Shown: piece by piece, positions 13,474 to 25,400 of the stretch | Layout of the letters: the number at the start of each line of letters is the position of its first letter | Numbering within the stretch: the first letter of the stretch is position 1 | Assembly: GCA_032207245.1 (NCBI GenBank) | Contig: CM063500.1 | Location: 38,831,987-38,895,986 of the forward strand | Source: Pardosa pseudoannulata | Taxonomy: Eukaryota > Arthropoda > Arachnida > Araneae > Lycosidae | Direction of reading: 5' to 3' | DNA length: 64,000 bases | The notes under the pieces: model-generated | The model's input: only the letters and a program-made list of their open reading frames with translations | The model's database searches: none | Told to the model about the DNA's origin: nothing | Program-made: the position numbers and the translations under genes

Positions 13474-16400
13474 TCGTTCAGCAATTTGAATCTTTGAGAT
13501 AAAACACAACTGATAATATTTGTTATATGTTTTGCTCTGAATTTTTTTAAAGGAACAAAAACATTTCTTAGATTTAAATTATCAGACATATCTTGAAATA
13601 CTGCATTTTTTAAAAAATAAAGACTTAGATTCAGAAAATTTTGATGAAAACTCAAAAACTTTAGATAAAGTAAGAAAATTGAAATTACAAAAGAATCATG
13701 CACTTATGTATAATTTAGAAATGAAAAAAATCTAGATTAATGCAACTAAGCACCTAAAATTCAGTAAAAAGTTTTGCATAGAAAATGCAGTGATGTTTTG
13801 TAGAAAATAGATGACTGAAATACCACAGGGGCATTACAGTCCGATTAATTTTTAAAAACTCTATAATTGTTAATGTATTTAAGAATAATTGCATTTTAAT
13901 ATAATTTAACATTTACATACACATATATTATTACTTATTTAAATATGAATTTTTAATTCTCTGTATTGTATTTTAATATTTTCTTTGTATTTTTAATTGA
14001 AATAAGGAAGAAGTAAGGTCCAGGTGTAAGCAAGGTGGAATACCAAAAGTACTAGTACTAAAATCCTTAATCATACAGTTTGTTTAAAGCTCGTTAAATT
14101 TATATAACTTTAAATTACAAAATGTATTTGTCAGGTATAATGCACCTAATAATGTAATATTTGAAGCATGTCCCACGGAGTGTTAAAAAAGAATTAAATA
14201 CATAATTAAAATCTCACTCTATAGGCCATATGCTCCAAGAAATTAGCAACTCCATTAGTTGATGATGTTTCATATCGACTTCCAGCATCTATCCAGACAC
14301 CTACAGTCGCAGCAGCAGAGTCTGAGTATTCAGAAGCAACCTTAAAACCATTATCTAAAGATGTTACGACAGTTTCTGGAATATTCAGTAACGTTTGTGC
14401 ATATGATACAGCAGGAAGATGTGCTTTTCTCACCTAATTAAACAGTAAAGAAAAAGTTTTCATTAACAAATACATTTTCTTCAATATCTTAACCTTTTTC
14501 AATAAAAGTAACTACAATAAACAAAATAAAAAACTTTTCCTTTATAAAATTTCAAACTCTAAACAAGTTTCTAAAAAAGAAAATTAGTATATTTTTCTGA
14601 ATTTTAATTAGCTATTAAAGTACCAATTCCCTTATTTTTACTTAAACTTACACACACAATAAGTTTACTATTACATTTACAAATATTAAAGTAATATTTA
14701 TTTTGTCGTCTTTAAGAGTCATTATCATATATACTATACTTGTAATACAGATTTGGGAATCTTCCACCTAAGCAATCTTAACAAATAAAGTATTTAAAAA
14801 AAAAAAATTACAAAATGATGACAAATTGTGCATTTTTTTTTTTTTTTAATTATTGACAAATTAGATAAAGGTTAGAAGAAAAGGCATCATTTTCACTCTT
14901 TTTTACACAAAATTTAGCACCAAGTACCTACTTTAGCAGATTATTTTGCCTGTATAATTTTAGTTTACTTTTAATGAAATAAGCAAAACATCCTATATAA
15001 TAAAAGATTTTTCTAAATATTTTTGTATCTATCAACAGAAAATAGAAAATTATTAAATACAACTATATCACTACATCCAATGTTCTCATTACGAAGTGTT
15101 ATAAATGCTCTTACATAACATTTAGCTTTGTGATATTTTAAAAAGGAATTTTTTTCAAAAAACTCCATGCCAAATTTCTTTACTTCAACTTGCTTTTCAG
15201 CGAATTATTTTGGAATGTTTTGTTAATACTAAAATGTTACAAGGAATATTAAACATTCCATGATAATGAAGAAAACAGAGAAAAAATGATTATTAATTGA
15301 TGCTAACTCAACAATGAAGATAATTGTGAAACAAAATTAAACATTTTTGTCATACTCTCCTTAATATCTCAAAGATGGCTGCTCAGCATCAAATGATGTA
15401 AACTTTCTAAAACATGACAACCCTGTGGCTTTTCACAGTAGATAAATATTTCATTTATACATAATAAGTATAAATAAAAGTTTACATCATATTTTGTAAA
15501 CAAACACATTTTGTTATATTTTACCCTTCATATATATATGAGGAGGAAGGGGAGAGAAAGAAAAAGAAGTGTTTAGGTTTCCAAATGTGAGAGTTCTAGC
15601 ATAGGTATGCTATTTTATAGAATCTATCTTAAAATATACTACACTTATTATGCATGATTTAAACAGCAAAGTGTTTATAATTTGTAACTCAAGCTTGCAG
15701 AACTTTTAATCTTCACCATTTTTAATACTAATTGTGCAGGAAAATTAACATATTTTTGCTCCTTTAGGACATTTATCACCTCTTACGTATCAAAACTTGA
15801 ACAAATACATACTGAAATCTTTACAGACCTACCTACCCCAAAATGCAAAAAAATCCTGAAATTACTTATGTTTATTAATGGATGTAATAACTTTAAACCA
15901 TACTAATAAAAAAAAAATTCATAAAAGAAAGCCAAATTACATATTATTCAATTCCTATATATTGTTAATTTTGCACTACATCTGAGAAATCAAGATGCTT
16001 AAGCACTGAAAATAAAAAGGTCAACAAAAAGATAAAGAAAGAAAAGTTATTCAATGGCAATATTATCTGCTTAAATATTTACAATTTGTTTTTTACTTTA
16101 CATTTAATACACTAGAATTAAATGTTTGTTCAAAACATGGCTCCTGTTGACCTGATTTACAAATCAACATGTTTTCAACTGTTTTATTTGTTATTGATGG
16201 AGTTAAAATGGGTGGTTATTTTTGTGACATAGCTAAAGATTTGTACTGCTTTATGAGGAATTGTTAAAATTAATAGCATGAGAGCATTAATAGCATATTT
16301 GACAGTTTTTTACATTTAAAATAATCTATTTCTGTTCTTTATTTGTGCAATGAAATGCCACTAAGTATTTCTTCTTATTGCCAACTGCAAAATTCTGATA

Positions 16401-19400
16401 TCATAAATGCTATTGGCCCCAATTTCGTAGAGCTGAAGAAAAATTTCTTTTTGTTGTTGCAAAAAATTATGCGAATGAAAAGCTTACTGATTTTTCCTTC
16501 GACAATCTGGCAATTTATGCATTTGTACTAGAAACCTGGAAATAGTCAAAAATCTGGTATTGCCAGGTTAAATTTGTACAGTTAGCAGGTCTGTCTTTAT
16601 CTTATAACCATCCATGCATGGTATATATAACTTATATTATAAAAATATCAGCTTTACTGACAATGGAATGATCTGGATGGCTTAGGCTGAGACAGTATTA
16701 CCACTCTTACTGAAAACAGAACACCAACTACAGTTGTATATTCTTTAATATACAACTGTAGTTGTAGTTCTTATGAAATCTTAAAATTTATATCTGTTTT
16801 TTAAAAATTTAACTTAAAAAATGGTAATGTTTTGTCAGATATTGATAAAATTTCTTGAAATTTGTTCTATTTTAACTTTATACCACAGGCAATAAATTTA
16901 AACATTAGGTAGGAAATATACTAAACCATTGAGCTACAGTACTAAAAGCATTGTTCTCACATCTTGGAGATTTATGAATTCAAGGTTTGAGCCAGTCAAA
17001 GATCCATCATGTTCATTAACGGCAGATGGAACGAGTAAAATAAGTTTGTAGTCCCAATGTCCTGCAAGTTCAAACAATACCTCTGTCGCAGGCTAAGACT
17101 GTGAGTCTTCTGCTTGGTTCCTGCTTCTAAACTGCAAGGACCCAGTGGGGGCAATGTTACTTGCATCAGCTGCCAGTTACATTAGAAAATACTGTATATT
17201 TCTGTCTATAAGCCAATTATTTTTAGGGCTTTTAATAGCCTTAGAGTACTTTCCCACTTACCGACATGACAACATCTGCATCGGCCGTAAATAATGCAAC
17301 GACAAAACAGTATCATGTCGTCTAGAAAGCAGTTTTTCCACTCTACCGATATCATTTCATTTAAATATGGCGGTAAGCTGGCACTAGTTTTATAATGACT
17401 GAAGTAGCAAATTTTATAGACTTAGTACCACAATTATTGTTAGAAAAGTAAATTTTATCACTATTTCATTGCACACATTTTCAGGGATGTTGCGCCCCTT
17501 CAAGCATTTCGGAGCAGCAAAACTTTAAATTTGGAGCAGGAGAAAGCATTTTCGTAGCAGTCAGTATCTTGATTTGGAGCACGATATAGTGTTTTTGTAG
17601 CAGTTAAAGTAACGATTTAAAAAATAAACTTATGTTTTTGAGGAGTCTGCCAAATAATTTAGAATGATTGGTTAATAGCATTCGGAACAGCCAAATATTC
17701 AATAATTTCCGATATGGTTTATTGGTTTTGTATATGCAATAACATACATTTGTTTGTAATTGATTAGTATAATCATATAAAAGATTATAAAGTATTAGCA
17801 GTAAAAACCAAAGCTGGAGAATTACTAGTAAGCTTCATTATTACAGCTTCAGTATGAATTTATTTCTTAACAAGAAAGCATTCTTTACAGCATGATGCTT
17901 AAAGAGTTGTGACACATGATTACAAGCAATATCAGTAGGATATTTACTTTTCATTCACAAAATCACATGAAATAGCACTAAAAAAAGGACCAGACAGGAG
18001 AGGAAAGCCCTCTTTTTCCCTTCAATGTAATGTAAAAGATATAAAGTGTTTTTTTGATCAAGATCAGAAAGAATGTGCTTAGTGGTAAAGATAATTTTAT
18101 CTTTCAATGTGTTGGCTGAGTTCTGAACATGGATTAGTTCACAGAGGAGAATAATTCACAAGGTGGGAAGAACATCACTACTGCATGACTAAAGACAGTA
18201 CTTACAGATGAAGATACAAATGATCTTTAAAGATTGAGAGGTGTAAATAGAAGATAAAATGAACAGCTAAAAATAGATGAAATTTTGTGCATTGCTACTC
18301 CAGCTTTCAAAAGTTATTTTGATGAGTTTCATCTCTCCATTTATTGCAAAACAATTAATGAGCCTAAAAACCACAATTCGAAGTAAAAAGTTTTTTAAAA
18401 TTTTACTTAGAAAATAAAATGATAAAATATTTTACATGAACACCTTCAGCAAGAAGGTGATACATATGACTTCTCCCCTTAACGTTCTTCAAAGAATAGT
18501 TTACCCAGGGTGGTCACAAAAAATACACTCCAGTATTCCCTGATTTATAAATTAGTAAAATAACTGCATTTAAACTTTTTTATTCAAAATGAACTAAATA
18601 TATATAATTAAAAACTGAAAAATAATGAGACAAAATAAAGCTTTCAATGCTGATATGAATAATTTTAGGCATCCAATTACAACTGTTACATTAAATAATT
18701 AGCTATTCAAATATTTAAGGTATCCGTATACATTCGGAGAACTTTTTTCTTTAAACGTAGAAACTAGTTCATGTTTTTACATTTTTAGATTTATTTTCTA
18801 TATTATCATAGAGAATTGCACTTAAAAAAATTATTCCTGGAGAAGTTTTTATAAAATTTCTAATAAATAAAGAAAATTTAGTAAAAAACTCAGGTTTTTT
18901 TCAAAAGGTTTAATTTTTTAATAAATTAAATTATTTCAATATTTTTTGATGCAACACATTTCTTATACACTAGACTTGTGAATCACCTAAAATCTTTGCT
19001 GAATTTACATTTGGCAAAAAATTTTGGTCCTTCAAAATCAAACATATTGAATTTTTAACGAATTTTCATTACCTTAATATCTAACTATGAGTGTAACATC
19101 ATTAAAAATTATCCAAATTTAAAGCTAAGGTCATTCACTAGTAAGTAAATACTATCGAAAGCATTCATAATAATTTTCAACAAAATATTTTAAGAACTTT
19201 TTGAGAAATCACATTTCAAGTTTCAACATTGTATTAAAAATACAATTCTGAGAAAAACGCCTTTGAAGTCTATGAAAGCAACATGTTTAACTATTAAAAA
19301 ATTAAAATACATGTTTAAAATTCCCCACAATTTCTTGCTTCAAAACTTTTTAATTGCCAAGTTGCTAATTATTAAAAATACTAGAGAAATGTTTAAACTA

Positions 19401-22400
19401 ATCTTCATGAAAATTTAAAAAGTTTTGTTCGAAAAATGCTCATTAAAGGCTTTAAATTCACAACTTCCGGTTCCGAAGTCGCTACTTCCGTTTTGTTTTG
19501 ACAGCTGTCACTGATGTTTAAACACTATAACTTTTCTTTAAAATGCCGTAGAGACAAAGCAAAAATAGATTTAGAAGCCTAAAAGTTGAAATTTTACAAT
19601 AGAGAAATAAAAAAAAAAATTATGATTTTTGGCAAAAAAAAAGACGTTTTCAACGTAGACGGATACCTTAAAGTTATTAAAAATTATCCATCTTATTTTT
19701 CTCTAACTTTACTTATTTTAATTTCGCTGTCTATTTTTTTTTTAATTAGACAACATCTTTTTATATACTTTACGAGATCCTGTACTAGATTTGCATATCA
19801 CTACAGTACGGATTATCCCCTTGAGGACCAGCACGTAAATGCTATACGAGTCGACAGTTTTGAAAATGGTTGCCGTTTACGCTATCTAGTACTTAAATCT
19901 AGCATTTAAAAATTAAAATAAAACGTTCAGATCTCCTATTACGCATACGCGACACTGGTCACTCAATATCAACCGTAGATCATCACCTGAAGCAGCTGGA
20001 CTGATAAGAGTGAAATCGCGGCGTCGCATGAGACGTTGGTCGCGAACGGGTTAAGACTGGGCGATGTAACGATATATCGTGAAATATCGATAAAATGTAC
20101 TCCATCGCGACACTGATTTTCAAACTTTGAGTTCAGATCAACAGATGAACGAACACCTATATAGCTAAAGCGATCGCCGATCTCTGATGTGAAATCGTCT
20201 TTCCGATATCATGGCAGTATTAAGAGTACACGAGGTAGTGTTCCTAAAAATCACATTTCGACAGATAAACATAATCTTTCCGATTTTTCAACTTCTAGTC
20301 ACATAGCGCATGCGCAATAAAACATCCTTTTGTATAAACGCCAAACAATGGCCGAATGGATAAAGCATTGCTCCTCGGTACCGGGATTTGGGGGTTTGAA
20401 TCCCGCTATTGGTACGGGTATTTGTAGTCATTCGAACCGACTTTAAGCAGAAGGTCACGGTCTCATTAGCTCTGGTATAGCGAAACAGTAGACCGTAGCA
20501 CTCTAACCAACCGATATTTGAACATCATCTGTTCGAATTCGTGACATTATGAGAAGAACATGCGGTATATCGTGTTCGGCAATTTATCTACATCGCGAAA
20601 TCGTTATTTCGACCTTAACTAAAGAATCCTGATAAACATTGGCCGGACGACGGCCGATTGGTTAGGGTGCTGGCCTTCGGTACCGGAGTTCGTGGGTTCG
20701 AATCCCACTGAGGCATGGATGTTCGTAGCCGTTCGGAATCGGCTTTAAGCTGTAAGTCCCGGTCTCATTAGCCCTCGTGTTGCAAAAAGTGAACCGTAGC
20801 ACTCCAAACCAAACCAAATTAAGTTCAACTGGATGGGGTCTGCGTCAAGATAATTTTGTAACACGTTTGTATGCAACTATAATGGAAAAGTTATATTAAG
20901 ATCCGCGTCCGACCAGTGCAGGAGATTCATGTTGTGACATGTTTGTGCAGGTTCGTTTCAACCAATTTCTTTCCGATGGTAAAGCGCGAAAAATTGTAAA
21001 TTGGCTTTAGAAAAAATAAATATAATAAATTTAAAAAATACAATAAACCTAAATATTCTATATTGGTTAATTTCCATATTTTTCCGATTTGATTACCATT
21101 TTATCCTGTAACGTAAGGTTAGCAGCCTATTAGCTGCTAACCTTACGTTACAGGAGCAATCGGCAATCGGGAAGAGTAGCCGTGCCCCAGCAGATAAAAA
21201 TCTGATATAAAGGGATGAGTCTCACCAATACGCGAATTTCTTTCCGATTTCGAAAAATTTACAAATAGCAAGTAAATTTTTGAAAAAGCATAATTTTCAA
21301 AAAGAATCGGAAATTCCCAGACGCACTAAATTTTGTAAAAAAAAAAAATAAATAAATAAATAAAAAAAAAAAATAAAATAAAATAAAATAAAATAAAAAA
21401 AAATCAGCAGTAGAAATCAAGAAGCAGGACTTCACCAAAAAATGGAAAATTTCTATCGCTGTACATGCTATAAACGTATTTCTTTTCGTTGGGCACAATT
21501 TTAATTTTTATTTAGATTTTTTTGTCAATCTTGAGTCTGTAATACGAGAGAGAAGCAGCATGTCTGACTTTCGGCGGAAAAAATTCGTCTTAAGTAGAAC
21601 TAACGTAATTACTAAACGTGCGAAAACTTCAAAAAATTGTAAAATGGCGCAGTTTCGGCGCAATTTTTGCTAAAATACCGTTTTTGGAGCAGCTGGGCGC
21701 AGATATCGGAAATTGGCGCAGTTTGGCGCAATTGGAGCAGCCGCAACATCCCTGCCAGGGATGTTGTGCCCCTTCAAGCATTTCGGAGCAGCAAAACTTT
21801 AAATTTGGAGCAGGAGAAAGCATTTTCGTAGCAGTCAATATCTTGATTTGGAGCACGATATAGTGTTTTTGTAGCAGTTAAAGTAACGATTTAAAAAATA
21901 AACTTATGTTTTTGAGGAGTCTGCCAAATAATTTAGAATGATTGGTTTATAGCATTCGGAACAGCCAAATATTCAATAATTTCCGATATGGTTTATTGGT
22001 TTTGTATATGCAATAACATACATTTGTTTGTAATTGATTAGTATAATCATATAAAAGATTATAACAAAGTATTAGCAGTAAAAACCAAAGCTGGAGAATT
22101 ACTTGTAAGCTTCATTATTACAGCTTCAGTATGAATTTATTTCTTAACAAGAAAGCATTCTTTACAGCATGATGCTTAAAAAGTTGTGACACATGATTAC
22201 AAGCAATATCAGTAGGATATTTACTTTTCATTCACAAAATCACATGAAATAGCACTAAAAAAAGGACCAGACAGGAGAGGAAAGCCCTCTTTTTCCCTTC
22301 AATGTAATGTAAAAGATATATCAAGTGTTTTTTTTTTCTTTTTTTTTTTTTTTGGTCAAGATCAGAAAGAATGTGCTTAGTGGTAAAGATAATTTTATCT

Positions 22401-25400
22401 TTCAATGTGTTGGCTGAGTTCTGAACATGGATTAGTAGTTCACAGAGGAGAATAATTCACAAGGTGGGAAGAACATCACTACTGCATGACAAAAGACAGT
22501 ACTTACAGATGAAGATACAAATGATCTTTAAAGATTGAGAGGTGTAAATAGAAGATAAAATGAACAACTAAAAATAGATGAAATTTTGTGCATTGCTGCT
22601 CCAGCTTTTAAAAGTTATTTTGATGAGTTTCATCTCTCCATTTATTGCAAAACAATTAATGAGCCTAAAAACCACAATTCAAAGTAAAAAGTTTTTTAAA
22701 ATTTTACTTGGAAAATAAAATGATAAAATATTTTACATGAACACCTTCAGCAAGAAGGTGATACATATGACTTCTCCCCCTAACGTTCTTCAAAGAATAG
22801 TTTACCCAGGGTGGTCACAAAAAATACACTCCGGTATTCCCTGATTTATAAATTAGTAAAATAACTGCATTTAAACTTCTTTATTCAAAATGAACTAAAT
22901 ATATATAATAAAAAACTGAAAAATAATTAGACAAAATAAAGCTTTCAATGCTGATATGAATAATTTTAGGCATCCAATTACAACTGTTACATTAAATAAT
23001 TAGCTATTCAAATATTTAAGGTATCCGTATACATTCGGAGAACTTTTTTCTTTAAACGTAGAAACTTTACCTCTTTAAATTTATTAAACAATCTTAAATC
23101 AAAATTTGATACACTCAGTAATTTGCTTTCAAAAACAACAGTATGTGATAAATTAACTTATTAATTACTGCAGATGATTTGGTTTGATTTGGGAGTGCTA
23201 CGGTTTACTTTTTGCAACACGAGGGCTAATGAGACCGGGACCTACTGCTTAAAGCCAATTCCAAACGGCTACGAACATCCATGCCATAGTGGGATTCGAA
23301 CCCACGAACTCCGGTTCCGAAGGCCAGCACCCTAACCATTCGGCCACCATTCGGCTAACTGCAGATGAGAACATAATATAACAGATGTGAAATTTAAACA
23401 GTAATCGTAACAAATCTACAATAAAATTGTATTTTATGATCAAGCAAGTGAGGATAACATAACATTAAAATCTGAGGAGAAAGTGTCAATTTAATGTGTA
23501 AGAAACATTTAATTATTAAGTATTTAAATATATTAATAATGAATTTAAAAATAAAGTAAATTAACAACTGTAAACCAAAGCAAACAACATGAGTAGCGAT
23601 AGCTCTCAAAATGTCAGATCGATTTAAAAGGAACGCTTGCAGAATGACAAAACTGCCCGACAAACAATATTCACCGTTCGAAAACAACAAAATCGTCATT
23701 GAATCAGTTGGTGGGAAAACAAGTAGCTCATCTTAGTGCATGTTGCGTGTGCCGATGTCGGAGAATGACAGCCGTCTAAGATTTATCAGTGTCGTGTCAG
23801 TAAGTGAGAAAGAGCTCTTTAAAGTGGGGGATCGTCTAATATACGGATTCATGGACCAGATATGCCATTTTTGGCAAAGGTGACATTTTCAGCAACTTGA
23901 TAACATATTTGAACATTACAGAAACTTTTATTTGCATTTCAGCTTATATACAGGTTTTGAACTTTGGGTAAATTTCTGGAAAAAACTGTACTCTATAAAA
24001 ATTATATAAAATTTAATAGCAGTTGATAAAATCCCATTTTATATTTACTGACTATATTATTATTGACATCAGTAGCATTTTAAAATTAGAAGCAAAAATT
24101 TCAATTAAAATTTTTTAATAATTTTTTAAAAGATGATGGGAAATATTGTTTGAAGTGCTGAATTTACCTAAATTGTGTTAAGTGTATAAAACATGATTTT
24201 TTTAAATATATTTTTAAAGGCGTCAAACTGTATTAGTATATTAAACTGCTAGAACATTGTGTTTTTGTATGTTACACATTTGTTATACTTTATGAATTAA
24301 ATTTTGCCATTATCGTAAAATAAAAGGCAAATATTCTAATTTTAGATTTGTATTGACTGTCTTTGATTTTTAGTCTTTTTTTTTGGGGGGGGGGATTCAG
24401 AAGATAATTTCTTTTAATTTAAGAATTTGTTATATAAACACAAAATTCTTAATATGTTCATAAGAAATTACTAAATTATTTATGCAAATGAGAAATTTTT
24501 TACTAAACATTATGCAACCAATTTACACCAGAAAAATGTTGACAGCTTGTAAACAAGTCTAGAATATTATTATAATCGAAGCTAAGAGATTCAAATCCAT
24601 GAACTTTGGAACCAAAAAGCAGCACCATACCTACTCAGCCATCATCTAAATCTCAAACTCCTATTAATAATTGTCAAACTGTAGTCCGAGCAGGACATAA
24701 AAAAACATTAAAACTGCAAAATTTGCAAACAGACTTTTCGGAAAAGGGTTAACATTCCTAATATTGCCAATAATTTGGCCAACCAATTAAATTGGAATTT
24801 AGCATGGTGTTATATTTTAGAACTCTACAGAAGGTACATATTTTTAATAAAACTTAAGTACTTCATTATGTAACTAAAATTTAGCAATATAATACAAGGA
24901 ATCCAATAGCAAGTCATTCATTCTCATTTCTTAGTCAATAAATAAAACAATTAAAATTTGCAAATAAAATAAGATATAATCCACATGGGGATCCACTAAT
25001 TATATCTTCAAAAGAAATAAATCCTTCACACCAAGTAAATTAATCGTGTAAAAAACACCGATTTACTGTACTAGCAATGCTTGTTTATCGATGTGCAATC
25101 ACAATATCAGCTTTGTTGTATATTGCATTAAAAGTGATATGCAATGAAAATTATGAAAAACGATGCAAAAGCTGTTAACTTTATAATTTATGTAACAAAT
25201 TTAAAAGAAAAAAGAAAGAGAAATCAGTATTTAGACTAGTTTTGAAAAGTTATGAACAGTATATACTACAGCGTAAATAATTGATAAAAGATTCAACATA
25301 ATTAAAATATAATTTTTAATGAAAAATACAATGATTAACTCATCCATTTAATCTAAATATTACCGCAACAGGTCTGGAAAACAATTTCAAAGCGGGAGAA

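Larger units (their letters stand above)
17482..21754 (+). mobile_element. Complete hAT-like element (4.27 kb) in UQCRC1 intron 1
   Basis: The termini CAGGGATGTTGCG (17482) and its inverted match CGCAACATCCCTG (ending 21754) form a TIR that begins CAGGG as in many hAT transposons. The subterminal parts are rich in ggagcag and gcgcaattt repeats. Inside are a nested TTAA/TA-target element (18720-19667), SINEs at 20343-20518 and 20641-20818, and a palindrome at 21105-21154. No transposase frame is visible, so it is probably non-autonomous. An 8-bp target duplication cannot be checked because another copy abuts the right end. The diverged copy at 1-2492 supports the boundaries. Confidence 0.68.

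Noticed and set aside
13312..13703. Two minus-strand frames with HTHTHT and IYIYIY runs
   Set aside because: They are translations of the TG/TA microsatellite.
14218..14433. Assignment to mitochondrial processing peptidase beta (PMPCB)
   Set aside because: The first zinc-binding histidine is absent, and [10 protein letters not shown] and PCRYTGSE fit UQCRC1 better.
19586..19909. 107-codon plus-strand frame with a hydrophobic segment
   Set aside because: It spans the right end of the nested TTAA/TA element into hAT sequence, so it is a chance frame across an insertion boundary.
20648..20718. Possible tRNA gene with good A and B boxes
   Set aside because: The same head plus a fixed non-tRNA body recurs at 1146, 20343 and 23178, the last with a target duplication, so it is a SINE and not a tRNA gene.
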